A DNA stretch of 64,000 nt from Flavobacterium quisquiliarum (GTDB taxonomy: Bacteria; Bacteroidota; Bacteroidia; Flavobacteriales; Flavobacteriaceae). Below, piece by piece: positions 1 through 8,738 of this stretch. The translations under genes and the position numbers were made by a program. The notes beneath the pieces were generated by a model. The model did no database searches, had not been told where the DNA came from, and saw only the letters and a program-made list of their open reading frames with translations. Position 1 is the first letter of the stretch; each line of letters opens with the position of its first letter. The DNA is taken from positions 62,001 through 126,000 of the forward strand of contig NZ_WWEM01000019.1 of NCBI RefSeq assembly GCF_019308285.1, in the 5' to 3' direction.

Positions 1-1415
1 TGTATGCTAAAATGATGGAGGTATTTGCGGGATATGCTTCTCACTGTGATTATGAAATGGGAAGAGTAGTGGAGGCTGTAAAACAACTACCCGATGCAGA
101 TAATACTATAATTATTTACATAGCCGGGGATAATGGTGCAAGTGCAGAAGGCGGTATTGAAGGATCTGTAAACGAAAATCTATTTTTTAATGGAATTTCA
201 GAAAAATGGCAGGATAATATTAAGGCGATTGATGAATTGGGAGGACCGAAACATTTTAACCATTTTACAGCCGAATGGGCATGGGCTATGTGTGCACCTT
301 TCCAATGGACAAAACAAGTCGCAAGTCATTTTGGAGGAACACGAAATCCGATGATTATTTCATGGCCTTCAAAAATTAAAGATAAAGGCAGTTTAAGAAG
401 CCAGTTTACACATACCATAGATATTGTGCCAACACTGTATGAAATTATTGGAATTACGCCTCCAGAAACGATAAACGGAATTACCCAAAAACCTATTGAA
501 GGAGTAAGTTTTGCTTATACATTTAACGATGCTAAAGCCAAAGAAAAACACACTACGCAATATTTTGAATTGGGGGTTAACAGAGGAATTTATTATAATG
601 GCTGGATGGCATCGGCGTTGTCATTTGCTCCTTGGAATCCAAATCGTGGTACGTTTGATCCAGATAAACAAAAATGGGAGTTGTATAAAGTTGATGAAGA
701 TTTTACGCAGTCCAATGATGTAGCGGCAAGTAATCCTACGAAATTAAGAGAAATGCAAGATTTGTGGTGGGTCGAAGCTTCTAAATACAATGTGCTCCCG
801 CTAGACTGGCGCGCGGTGGAAAGACTTAATGGTGAATTAATGGGAAGACCAACACTTGGCGGAGATACTAATACTTTTACTTATTATCCTGGACAAGTTG
901 GATTGCCAAATGAAGCTTCTCCTCGTATTTTAAATAAATCATGGTCTGTTACGGCAGATCTAAATATTCCTGAAAATGGAGCAGAAGGGATGATTGTTAC
1001 ACATGGTGGTTTAGTAGGCGGTTATGGTTTATATGTGCAAAACGGAAAGCCAAGTTTTGTTTATAACAACTTAGCTTTAGAGCGTCCGACTATTACAGGA
1101 AAAGATGTCCTGCCAAAAGGAAAAGTAAAATTGGTTGTTGATTTTAAATATGAAGGAAAAGAAAAAGAATTAGGAAAAGGTGCCACTGTAACGATGTCTG
1201 TCAACGGAAAAAAAGTGGCAGAAGAACATTTGGATAGAACAATTCCGATCCAGATTTCATTAAATGAAGGCTTAGATGTCGGAATGGATGTTGGTTCTCC
1301 TGTTGATTTTAACTATAAACTTCCTTTTGAATTTACAGGTAAAATCGAAAAAGTAACTTATAATCTTGCCGATTCTAAAGAATCAAAGTCGGGAAAATCA
1401 GGGAAAACGAAATAA
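1..1415 (+). CDS. Arylsulfatase, C-terminal part (5' end outside window)
   Basis: This is the C-terminal part of a sulfatase that hydrolyses sulfate esters, probably from sulfated polysaccharide or aryl substrates in the periplasm. The frame is open to base 1, so the first internal ATG at 12 is not the true start, and the formylglycine-forming C/S-x-P-x-R motif lies upstream of the window. Visible motifs are GDNGAS (metal-binding Asp-Asn) and TKQVASHFGGTRNP, which match the active-site region of Pseudomonas-type arylsulfatases. After the catalytic domain comes a beta-rich tail of about 150 residues ending in a Lys/Ser-rich stretch. Family assignment is firm; the substrate is unknown. A GH18 enzyme at the other end of the window suggests a polysaccharide-degrading lifestyle. 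Confidence 0.9.
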   Translation, partial: YAKMMEVFAGYASHCDYEMGRVVEAVKQLPDADNTIIIYIAGDNGASAEGGIEGSVNENLFFNGISEKWQDNIKAIDELGGPKHFNHFTAEWAWAMCAPFQWTKQVASHFGGTRNPMIISWPSKIKDKGSLRSQFTHTIDIVPTLYEIIGITPPETINGITQKPIEGVSFAYTFNDAKAKEKHTTQYFELGVNRGIYYNGWMASALSFAPWNPNRGTFDPDKQKWELYKVDEDFTQSNDVAASNPTKLREMQDLWWVEASKYNVLPLDWRAVERLNGELMGRPTLGGDTNTFTYYPGQVGLPNEASPRILNKSWSVTADLNIPENGAEGMIVTHGGLVGGYGLYVQNGKPSFVYNNLALERPTITGKDVLPKGKVKLVVDFKYEGKEKELGKGATVTMSVNGKKVAEEHLDRTIPIQISLNEGLDVGMDVGSPVDFNYKLPFEFTGKIEKVTYNLADSKESKSGKSGKTK

Positions 1416-1433
1416 AATATAACTATTTAACCA

Positions 1434-1478
1434 AAAGTATCAAAGTCCTTCTGACAGGGGATTTTGATGCTTTTTTTT
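1434..1478 (+). terminator. Rho-independent terminator after arylsulfatase
   Basis: An imperfect stem pairs AGTATCAAAGTCC with GGGGATTTTGATGCT (one G-U pair set) and is followed by eight T. It sits between convergent genes, and its T-run touches the stop codon of the MocR gene on the other strand. Confidence 0.7.
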
Positions 1479-2964
1479 AATCTGTCGAAAGAATACTTTC
1501 TAGACTCTTGCTCAAAAGAGAAATTGCTTTTTCCATTTCTTCTTTTTCTAAATGACCAAATCCTAAACGAGTAGCTCTTAAATCTTTTGTCTGATATAAA
1601 ATGGTTTTGGGCAAAAACAGCTTATTTGCAGCACATTCCTTTTGAAATTTAATCAAATTAAAATCATCCAGCCATTCCACCCAAATCGCTAATCCTCTCG
1701 GTGGAACTTTAAATTTAATTTTACCTTTTAAATTTTCGTTCAGCAATGAAACGAAACAATCTCTTCGCTCTTTGTAGATTTTTTTATTTTTTTTCGAAAG
1801 CCGATGTGCTTCACCTTCAGAAATCCATTCTGTTAAAACCTGTTCTTTCATGACATCAATACTAGGTTCTAGAATGTTTTGATGTTTTTCCAATTCTTTA
1901 ATAAACTCAGCCGGAGCGGCTACAAATCCGTAGCTGAATCCAGATGGTAGTGATTTTCCAAAAGAACCAATATAAACGACACGCTGATTAGAATCGAAAG
2001 CAGCTAAAGGCAGAACAGGATTATTATCGTAATGAAAATCAAAATCATAATCGTCTTCCAGAATAACAAATCCGTATTGGTTGGCTAATTCCAGCACTTC
2101 AATTCTCTTTTTAGCGCTGAGCAAAATTGTGGTTGGATAATGATAATTGGAAGTAAGATATAACAGTCGAATTTGAGATTTTTCACATATTTCCTTCAAA
2201 CGTTTAGTATCAATTCCATCTTCATTTACGGGAATAGAAATAATCTGTGCTCCTGTATTGGTCAAGGTCATATTGGACATATAATATCCTGGAGAAGCTA
2301 CGACTACTCTATCTCCTGGATTTATTAAGACTTTTGTAACCAAATATAATCCAATTTCATGACTGCTTGTGGTCAAAAGATTGGAAGTAGAAATACGGAT
2401 TCCTCTGGTAAGATTCAGATAATTCGAAAACTGCGTTTTAAAATTAGAATGCGAACGAAGCTGAATCTGCTCGTAGGTTTTGGTGGTTTTATGTCTTTTT
2501 AATTTTGAAACATATAATCGCGCCAAAACATCAGTTTGCACCAATCTTAAATCGGGCATTCCATCATTAAATTGATAGGGAAGATTACTGATTTCTATCG
2601 GATTTTCCAAAATCGTAGAACGCTGAAAAGGAAATCCTATATCAAATTGTGATGGATTTTGTTCTTTTAAAGTCGTAAATTCAGCTTTGTTTTTTTGCTG
2701 CGATAAGATAAAAGTTCCTTTATTGGGAAGCGTTTCAATCCATCCCTGCGATTCTAAATCCTGAAAGGCTTTAATCAATGTATTTCGGTTTACTTCCAGA
2801 ACTTTGCAGAGAATACGCGTTCCGGGAAGCTTTGTTCCTTCAGGCAGAAAACCAGTCTGAATCGCTTTTATAAACTCAAAAACAATCTGAAGATAAAGGG
2901 CAGTATTTTCTTCAGGCTTAAGCTGAATAAAGCTTTTAAAAGGAATTTCAACCGGACTACTCAT
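1477..2964 (-). CDS. MocR-family regulator (GntR wHTH fused to aminotransferase fold)
   Basis: This is a 495-residue PLP-dependent transcription regulator of the MocR/PdxR group. Residues about 10-90 form a GntR-type winged helix (LPGTRILCKVLEVNRNTL region), followed by a class I/II aminotransferase-like domain to the end. The PLP-binding lysine is seen in GSFGKSLPSG (Lys about 337), and LEDDYDFDF is the usual Asp motif. MocR proteins commonly control a divergently transcribed neighbour. Here that neighbour is the TonB receptor starting at 3031, with only about 66 bp between the two starts. I infer that it regulates that receptor in response to PLP or an amino-acid-like ligand; the ligand is unknown. 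Confidence 0.9.
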   Translation of the reverse strand: MSSPVEIPFKSFIQLKPEENTALYLQIVFEFIKAIQTGFLPEGTKLPGTRILCKVLEVNRNTLIKAFQDLESQGWIETLPNKGTFILSQQKNKAEFTTLKEQNPSQFDIGFPFQRSTILENPIEISNLPYQFNDGMPDLRLVQTDVLARLYVSKLKRHKTTKTYEQIQLRSHSNFKTQFSNYLNLTRGIRISTSNLLTTSSHEIGLYLVTKVLINPGDRVVVASPGYYMSNMTLTNTGAQIISIPVNEDGIDTKRLKEICEKSQIRLLYLTSNYHYPTTILLSAKKRIEVLELANQYGFVILEDDYDFDFHYDNNPVLPLAAFDSNQRVVYIGSFGKSLPSGFSYGFVAAPAEFIKELEKHQNILEPSIDVMKEQVLTEWISEGEAHRLSKKNKKIYKERRDCFVSLLNENLKGKIKFKVPPRGLAIWVEWLDDFNLIKFQKECAANKLFLPKTILYQTKDLRATRLGFGHLEKEEMEKAISLLSKSLESILSTD

Positions 2965-2982
2965 AATTATAAAACTGGCATA

Positions 2983-3012
2983 CTTGATTAGTACGGCAAG
3001 ATACTACTTTTG
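2983..3012 (+). promoter_or_regulatory. Bacteroidetes-type promoter of TonB receptor
   Basis: CTTG at 2983-2986 is followed after 18 bp by TACTTTTG at 3005-3012, matching the -33 TTTG / -7 TAnnTTTG pattern. It lies in the short divergent gap with the MocR gene and supports the ATG at 3031, because the in-frame TTG at 3010 lies inside the -7 box. Confidence 0.6.
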
Positions 3013-3030
3013 CCAAAAAAAATTGACCAA

Positions 3031-4893
3031 ATGAAAAAAATCTACTTTGCTGCTTTGGCAGTAATTTGTTCTAACATTTATGCGCAGACCAAAAAGGATT
3101 CCATCAATGAAATGAACGAGGTAATCATTAATGAAAACCGTTTTAATACGCCTATTTCTAAACAAAATAGAAATGTATATGTAATTAGCAGTGAAACTAT
3201 AAAGAAACTTCCGGGGAGAACACTTCAGGAAGTATTACAATATGCCAATGGAGTTGATATTAGACAAAGAGGCCCATTTGGAACTCAGGCTGACATTAGC
3301 GTTGACGGCGGAAGTTTTGAGCAGACTGTAGTTTTGCTGAACGGAGCTAAAGTAATCGACTCTCAAACGGCTCACAATATGCTGAATCTTCCTCTTCCGG
3401 TTGAAGTTATTGAAAGAATTGAGGTAGTTCGCGGACCGGCTGCAAGAATTTACGGAATCAACAGTTTAACTGGAGCAATTAATATTATTACTAAAAAACC
3501 AACTGATTCTGGATTTTTGGTAAGTACTTATGCAGGTTCAAATTTTGAAAAAGATACTCGAGATACCGGAGATACTTTTTACGGAACAGGAGTTCAAGCC
3601 GGAGCCGTTTTGGGTAAAGAAAAACAACAGCATTTGATTTTTGCTTCGCACGATAAAAGCAACGGTTACCGCTATAACACGGCATTCGAAAACAATAAAA
3701 TTTTCTATCAGGGAAATGTACAAATCAATGATTCTAATGAAATTTTAGGATCTGCGGGTTACATCAATAATGGTTTTGGTGCTAACGGATTCTATGCAGC
3801 ACCGGGTGATATCAATTCTACTGAAATTGTACAGACTACTTTTGCCAACATTCAATCGAAACATGCTATTACAGAAAACTGGAAAATTATGCCAAGAGTA
3901 ACCTATCGTTATAACTATGATGATTATCGTTATTTAGGAAACTCAAATTTAGCTGTTGGAAGAAGCCAGCATTATACCAATTCGATTGCAGGAGAATTAA
4001 ACTCTACAGTTAAATTGTCTAAAGGAGAAATTGGTTTTGGGGCAGAATTTAGAAATGAAAACATTCATTCTTCCAATATTGGAGATCACGATCGCGAAAA
4101 CGTAGGCGTTTATGCTGAATACAGAACGAGTTTTACGGAGAAATTTGATGTAAACATTGGAACTTATTTAAATTACAATTCAGATTACAAATGGCAGATT
4201 TATCCAGGGATTGATGCAAGTTATGCGATTACTGATGCTTTTAAAATTATTGGTAATGTCGGTACAAGTCAGAGAATTCCATCTTTTACAGATTTATATT
4301 TGAAACAAACTGGAAATATTGGAAATACTGATTTAGATTCAGAAAATGCTTTTCAAAGTGAAATTGGTTTCAAATACAACAAAAAAGCCTTGAGTTTTAA
4401 TGCGAATTATTTCTACAGAAAAATTGACAATTATATCGACTGGATGCGTAATCTAACGACCCAGCCATGGCAAAGTCAGAACACTGGAGATTTAAACACA
4501 AACGGAATCAATTTACGTGGGACTTACCGATTTGATTTTTCTAAAGATTCTAGATTGAATATTCTTTTAGCCTACACTTATTTGGATTCTGAGTTTAAAA
4601 GTTCCCGTACAGAAATCTACTCAAAATATCTTATTTCATCTTTAAAACATCAAATCACTAATACGATAGATTATCAGTTTAAGAATTTCTCTGTTTTGTT
4701 TGCAACTCGTTTTAACGAAAGGATCACTGGGCCATCTTATTGGGTAAATGATTTTAGAGTAAGTCAGTCGATCAATAAATTCACCATCTTTTTAGATGCG
4801 CAGAATATATTCAACGCGACTTATTATGAAGTAGGAGCGGTGCCTCTGCCTTCGAGATGGTTTACTTTAGGAGTGAAATTAGTTACATTTTAA
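3031..4893 (+). CDS. TonB-dependent receptor
   Basis: This outer-membrane TonB-dependent receptor of 620 residues carries a signal peptide ending near IYAQ. The plug domain follows (LPGRTLQEVLQYANGVDIRQRG, then IERIEVVRGPAARIYG), and a 22-strand barrel ends in the aromatic-terminated LVTF. The plug style resembles BtuB/FepA-like siderophore or cobalamin receptors rather than SusC, as there is no carboxypeptidase-like N-terminal domain and no SusD partner. The start at 3031 is chosen because it directly precedes a classic signal peptide and follows the promoter. The MocR regulator is divergent, so the imported compound may be an amino acid, peptide or B6-related molecule; this is inference only. 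Confidence 0.9.
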   Translation: MKKIYFAALAVICSNIYAQTKKDSINEMNEVIINENRFNTPISKQNRNVYVISSETIKKLPGRTLQEVLQYANGVDIRQRGPFGTQADISVDGGSFEQTVVLLNGAKVIDSQTAHNMLNLPLPVEVIERIEVVRGPAARIYGINSLTGAINIITKKPTDSGFLVSTYAGSNFEKDTRDTGDTFYGTGVQAGAVLGKEKQQHLIFASHDKSNGYRYNTAFENNKIFYQGNVQINDSNEILGSAGYINNGFGANGFYAAPGDINSTEIVQTTFANIQSKHAITENWKIMPRVTYRYNYDDYRYLGNSNLAVGRSQHYTNSIAGELNSTVKLSKGEIGFGAEFRNENIHSSNIGDHDRENVGVYAEYRTSFTEKFDVNIGTYLNYNSDYKWQIYPGIDASYAITDAFKIIGNVGTSQRIPSFTDLYLKQTGNIGNTDLDSENAFQSEIGFKYNKKALSFNANYFYRKIDNYIDWMRNLTTQPWQSQNTGDLNTNGINLRGTYRFDFSKDSRLNILLAYTYLDSEFKSSRTEIYSKYLISSLKHQITNTIDYQFKNFSVLFATRFNERITGPSYWVNDFRVSQSINKFTIFLDAQNIFNATYYEVGAVPLPSRWFTLGVKLVTF

Positions 4894-4912
4894 ATCACTT
4901 TATTAGTTAGAA

Positions 4913-4946
4913 AAGCCTGTAAATTTCGATTTACGGGCTTTTTTTG
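4913..4946 (+). terminator. Rho-independent terminator after TonB receptor
   Basis: A stem pairs AAGCCTGTAAAT with ATTTACGGGCTT around a short loop and ends in seven T. Confidence 0.85.
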
Positions 4947-5110
4947 TTACCAATGAAACATTCCTGCGAAATGAAATTGAAAAGCTCGTAAAGGTTCATT
5001 CTATTCCATTATACATCTATTGCTGTTATATAAAATTTATCAGAAATACTGTAAAATAAGCCGTTTTATAAGTAGTTACTTAGCATTTATAAATATTTAA
5101 AACATTTATT

Positions 5111-5473
5111 ATGAAAGCTTTATTGAAATGGAAAGCCTTTTTTTTGGTAATTATGGTCGGATTATTTTCTTCTTGTAAAAAAAATGATGGCTACAGTGAT
5201 AAAATAGACACAAATGCAACACCTGTTGATACGGTGCAAAAGACAAAAGACACAGCAGAAGTTACTGGGACTAGTTCTGGCGGGACTTCACCTGCAGCAA
5301 AAAGTATTCAAATTACAAATATGGAAAAAGAAGGAGTTGAAAGTACAACGGGCACAGGAACAGGGCCAGGAGAAAGTGTGACTGATGGCTCTACTTATAC
5401 GCCTTCAAAAGGAATACAGAAAGACAGTATAAAACTGCAGACAGAAAGTGCGAAAAAAAGAAAAAACAAATAA
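5111..5473 (+). CDS. Small Thr/Ser/Gly-rich lipoprotein, unknown function
   Basis: I do not recognise a family. The 120-residue product has a type II signal peptide with lipobox LFSSC (lipidated Cys about 22). The mature part is low complexity and rich in Thr, Ser, Gly and Lys (GTSSGGTSP, TGTGTGPG), ending KKRKNK, and no enzyme motif is visible. It is monocistronic: a terminator precedes it and another follows. It is probably an envelope lipoprotein exposed in the periplasm or at the surface. Confidence 0.7.
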   Translation: MKALLKWKAFFLVIMVGLFSSCKKNDGYSDKIDTNATPVDTVQKTKDTAEVTGTSSGGTSPAAKSIQITNMEKEGVESTTGTGTGPGESVTDGSTYTPSKGIQKDSIKLQTESAKKRKNK

Positions 5474-5496
5474 TATTTATTGCCAAGACATGCTCA

Positions 5497-5529
5497 AAAC
5501 TCATTTCAAAAAACGGAATGAGTTTTTTT
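5497..5529 (+). terminator. Rho-independent terminator after lipoprotein gene
   Basis: AAAACTCATT pairs with AATGAGTTTT across a loop of about 11 bases and is followed by a T-run. Confidence 0.8.
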
Positions 5530-5673
5530 ATGCTATAAAAATTTAGTTTCTAAAGTATTGTTTTTATTGTGGTTAAATAATTTTTAAAAGGTTTTTGAAA
5601 AAATATTATTAAATACTACTAATTTGATAGAATTAATATATATATTTGTATCACAGAAAAGTTCTGAATGATA

Positions 5674-5770
5674 CTTATCCAGAAAGACCGAGGGAATAGG
5701 CCCATTGACGTCTTAGCAACCTGTTGCCGAATAAGGTGCTAAATCCTTCCCGCTTTGCGAGACAGATAAG
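5674..5770 (+). promoter_or_regulatory. SAM-I (S-box) riboswitch aptamer
   Basis: Closing stem P1 pairs CTTATC (5674-5679) with GATAAG (5765-5770). Between them lie the hallmark S-box segments: AGAAAGACCGAGGGA, GGCCC, then TTAGCAACCTG, AAGGTGCTAAATCC and GACAGATAAG. Known S-box RNAs bind S-adenosylmethionine and shut down sulfur/methionine genes. A -7 box TATATTTG at 5641-5648 would start transcription just upstream. No clear terminator with a long T-run follows; several A/T-rich stems lie between 5771 and the ATG at 5829, so control of translation or of a weak attenuator is possible. The first downstream genes are a 31-codon ORF and a TlpA-like gene, not the usual met gene. Confidence 0.9.
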
Positions 5771-5828
5771 AAAAGATTTCCTCAAAATCTGAATAAGATC
5801 ATCTTTGTAAAACTTTTTATTTTTTAAA

Positions 5829-5924
5829 ATGAAAACAGATTCAACTTTATACGCTGGTTACGAACTTTTGAACGTAATGTTCGAACAAAATAGTCTTGCC
5901 TTTTTTCGAATGCGCAGCAAGTAA
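5829..5924 (+). CDS. 31-codon ORF under the SAM riboswitch (leader peptide or gene remnant)
   Basis: This ORF starts with an ATG preceded by a T/A-rich leader typical of flavobacterial starts, 58 bases after the aptamer. It begins MKTDSTLYAGYELL and ends FFRMRSK. I know no family for it. It has one Met in the body and one near the end, no Cys and no signal peptide. It could be a riboswitch-controlled micro-protein, a leader peptide, or the 5' remnant of a lost methionine-pathway gene (the start is loosely reminiscent of a Cys/Met-metabolism PLP enzyme N-terminus, which is weak). An imperfect palindrome AGACC-ATTTT/AAAAT-GGTCT follows at 5960-5980. Confidence 0.4.
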   Translation: MKTDSTLYAGYELLNVMFEQNSLAFFRMRSK

Positions 5925-6022
5925 AATTCCCCTAATATTTTTAAAATAACATTTTCTAAAGACCATTTTAAAATAGGTCTCAGGAATTCTTTTGTCCAAT
6001 CTTAAACTAAAATCAAAATAAA

Positions 6023-7006
6023 ATGAAAAAAATAATTCTAGGTTTCACTCTGTTTTTTGGAGCTCATCAAACTCAGGCGCAAGAAAGTAATTTACAATTA
6101 AAAGGAACTGTTGTCGATACTGTGGCGCAATATGTTTATCTGCAAAAATTCCACAATAAAATGTTTACCACAATTGATTCGGTAAAAGTAAAAGATGGCA
6201 GTTTTAGTTTTAAAACTAAAGTAAAAACGCCCGAATTATATGGGTTAAGTGTAAACACAGAAAGTAGTCCACTGTATGTTTTTCTTGAAAAAGGGCCAAT
6301 TACAGTAAAATTAAATCCGAAGAAATATTACAGTAGTTCGGTTGTAGAAGGTTCTGTTTCTCAGGATTTATTTGAGACTTATAAAAAATCGAAAGATGTA
6401 GAGATCAGCAAATTCATTACAGAGAATCCTAAATCAATAGTTTCGGCTTATGTGTTGTACAGAAACTGGTCTTACAGATTATCACCAGAAAAAATCAGAG
6501 AAAATATTGTTTTGCTGGATAAAAGCCTTCAATCTACTACTTATGTTAAAGAATTAAAAGATTTAGCTCTTGTTTTAGACGGTTTGGCAGTGGGAAAAAA
6601 AGCGCCTGATTTTACAGCCAATGATCCCAATGGAAAGCCAATTCGTTTTTATGAAAATTTAAAAGGTTACACTTTAGTTGATTTCTGGGCTTCATGGTGT
6701 GGCCCTTGCCGAAGAGAAAATCCAAATATTGTAAAGGCTTACAAAGAATTTCATGATAAAGGATTCAACATTGTTGGGATTTCTTTAGACAAAAAGAAAG
6801 AAAACTGGATTAAAGGAATTCAGGATGATAATTTGACTTGGTTGCATGTTTCAGATTTGCTTTTCTGGAATAGTGCTGTGGCAAAACTATACGGAATTAG
6901 AGCTATTCCAGGCAATTATTTAGTGGATTCAAACGGAATAATTGTAGCAAAAAATCTTCAGGGAGAAGAATTACAGGCTACGTTAAAATCGCTTCTGGCT
7001 TTATAA
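6023..7006 (+). CDS. TlpA-like thioredoxin-fold protein with DUF4369-type N-terminus
   Basis: This is an exported thiol-disulfide protein of 327 residues. A signal peptide ends near QAQ; residues about 25-110 are a beta-rich domain like DUF4369 (LQLKGTVVDTVAQYVYLQKF). A TlpA/ResA-type thioredoxin domain with the active site WCGPC follows in the last 140 residues (GKKAPDFTANDPNGKP start, cis-Pro in RAIPGNY). Such proteins act in the periplasm as disulfide reductases or in respiration and stress. It lies 98 bp after the 31-codon ORF, downstream of the SAM riboswitch, so it may be part of a SAM-controlled transcript. No separate convincing promoter is seen directly before it. Confidence 0.88.
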   Translation: MKKIILGFTLFFGAHQTQAQESNLQLKGTVVDTVAQYVYLQKFHNKMFTTIDSVKVKDGSFSFKTKVKTPELYGLSVNTESSPLYVFLEKGPITVKLNPKKYYSSSVVEGSVSQDLFETYKKSKDVEISKFITENPKSIVSAYVLYRNWSYRLSPEKIRENIVLLDKSLQSTTYVKELKDLALVLDGLAVGKKAPDFTANDPNGKPIRFYENLKGYTLVDFWASWCGPCRRENPNIVKAYKEFHDKGFNIVGISLDKKKENWIKGIQDDNLTWLHVSDLLFWNSAVAKLYGIRAIPGNYLVDSNGIIVAKNLQGEELQATLKSLLAL

Positions 7007-7010
7007 AATT

Positions 7011-7148
7011 AAACACATAGAAACATAGTTATTTTTTTATCTAAAAAGGAAACAAAAAGAAACTAGTTTCTAACACATAGTTTACTATGTGTATTTATGC
7101 AAATGAAATGCCTTTAAGCAGTTTTAGAAACTATGTTTCTATGTGTTT
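7011..7148 (+). repeat. Palindromic intergenic repeat, copy 1 of 2
   Basis: The element is bounded by perfect 18-bp terminal inverted repeats, AAACACATAGAAACATAG at the left and its complement at the right. Inside are the hairpin ACACATAGTTTACTATGTGT and the string AAATGAAATGCCTTT, shared with copy 2 at 8739-8906. The two copies share orientation and flank the NifS-like gene. There is no coding potential. It resembles a small MITE-like or REP-like element. Confidence 0.75.
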
Positions 7149-7205
7149 AACATAGTTATAGCCAAAGAATAAAATAATAAAAATTTAATTAAAAATGATA
7201 AGGAA

Positions 7206-8678
7206 ATGAATGCTATTGAGACAACAAAAGAACCAATTGAGTTAGAGTGTTACTTCTCTAAATTTAGAGAAAATACAGTAGGAATCGATCATACTTTTGA
7301 ATCGGTTTATGGAGAACAAAATCTAGTTTATGCCGACTGGGTTGCCAGCGGAAGATTATATGTTCCGATAGAGGATATTATGCTCAACAAAATGGGACCA
7401 ATGATTGCCAATACACATTCCTTTTCCAGTCAGACTGGAAAAGCTTCCACTTATGCTTATCAACATGCCAGAGAAATTATTAAAAAATCGGTAAATGCCA
7501 ATGCATCTGATGTTTTGGTAACAACTGGAACTGGAATGACCGCCGCGTTATCAAAATTACAGCGTATTATGGGTTTGAGAACTGCTTATGAAGAAGATAG
7601 ACCTGTAGTTTTCATCACGCACATGGAACATCATTCGAATCAAGTTCCGTGGTATGAAACCAATGCCGAAGTGGTAATTTTACCGCCCGACGAAAACAAT
7701 TTGGTTGATCCAAAAGCACTTTTAGAAGCACTTAAAAAATATGCAGACAGAAGTCTAAAAATAGGTTCGTTTACAGCTTGTTCCAATGTTACAGGAATCA
7801 TTACACCTTATCATGAACTGGCTAAAATCATGCATCAAAACGGCGGACTTTGTTTTGTTGATTTTGCTGCTTCTGCGCCTTACGTCAAAATCGATATGCA
7901 TCCTAAAGATCCAGAACAGCAATTAGATGCGATTTTCTTTTCGCCTCATAAATTCTTAGGTGGGCCTGGAACGAGCGGTGTTTTGGTTTTTAATGAAAAA
8001 CTATACCAATCTGAATTTCCAGATAATCCGGGCGGCGGAAATGTAAAATGGACTAATCCGTTAGGGAAATACTGTTACAGTGATGTGATTGAAGTTCGCG
8101 AAGACGGAGGAACTCCAGGTTTTCTGCAAGTTATTAGAGCGGCATTGGCTTTAGAATTAAAAGAGCAGATGGGAGTTGAGAATATCAAAAAAAGAGAAAA
8201 AGAACTGCTTGATCTTTGTTTCTCGAGACTTCAAAAAATTCAAGGTTTATCTATTCTGGGAGATTTGACAACAGAAAGAATTGGCTGTGTTTCTTTTGTG
8301 ATTGAAGATATTCATTACAATTTGATTGTAAGACTTTTGAATGACCGTTTCGGAATTCAGGTTCGCGGTGGCTGGTCGTGTGCGAGTACTTATGCTCATT
8401 ATTTATTCAACATTAATGAAAAGAAATCGGCAGAAATTACAAATGAATTATTACAGCGAAATCAGATTAATAAACCGGGATGGGTTCGTTTATCCTTACA
8501 TCCGATTACTACAAATGAAGAACTTTTTTATATCTGTGATGCGATTGAGAAAGTAGCTTCGAATTATAAAAAATGGCAGAAAGATTATGAATATAATCCT
8601 GCGTCGAATGAATTTGAAAATCCTCAAATAAAAGATTCAATAACAAATGAAGTAAAAGATTGGTTTAAGTTAGATTAG
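7206..8678 (+). CDS. Class V aminotransferase, cysteine desulfurase/selenocysteine lyase-like
   Basis: This PLP enzyme of the NifS/SufS group has 490 residues, longer than typical SufS (about 410) owing to extra N- and C-terminal segments. The PLP lysine is in FSPHKFLGGPGTSG, the preceding Asp/His residues are present (TGTGMTAAL, THMEHHSN, CFVDFAASAP), and VRGGWSCAS holds a cysteine at the place of the catalytic Cys. This supports sulfur or selenium removal from cysteine, but related proteins have other substrates, so the exact reaction is open. There are no Suf neighbours. It is framed by two copies of a palindromic repeat and is followed by a cupin gene, with a terminator in between. A link to the SAM riboswitch 1.4 kb upstream is only suggestive. 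Confidence 0.85.
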   Translation: MNAIETTKEPIELECYFSKFRENTVGIDHTFESVYGEQNLVYADWVASGRLYVPIEDIMLNKMGPMIANTHSFSSQTGKASTYAYQHAREIIKKSVNANASDVLVTTGTGMTAALSKLQRIMGLRTAYEEDRPVVFITHMEHHSNQVPWYETNAEVVILPPDENNLVDPKALLEALKKYADRSLKIGSFTACSNVTGIITPYHELAKIMHQNGGLCFVDFAASAPYVKIDMHPKDPEQQLDAIFFSPHKFLGGPGTSGVLVFNEKLYQSEFPDNPGGGNVKWTNPLGKYCYSDVIEVREDGGTPGFLQVIRAALALELKEQMGVENIKKREKELLDLCFSRLQKIQGLSILGDLTTERIGCVSFVIEDIHYNLIVRLLNDRFGIQVRGGWSCASTYAHYLFNINEKKSAEITNELLQRNQINKPGWVRLSLHPITTNEELFYICDAIEKVASNYKKWQKDYEYNPASNEFENPQIKDSITNEVKDWFKLD

Positions 8679-8691
8679 TTAGTTTTTTTTT

Positions 8692-8726
8692 AACCTAACA
8701 GGTTTTTAAAACCTGTTAGGTTTTTA
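8692..8726. terminator. Bidirectional-looking terminator after NifS-like gene
   Basis: This is a perfect palindrome: AACCTAACAGGTTTT pairs with AAAACCTGTTAGGTT, with T-runs on both sides. Confidence 0.8.
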
Positions 8727-8738
8727 TTAAAATTTAAT

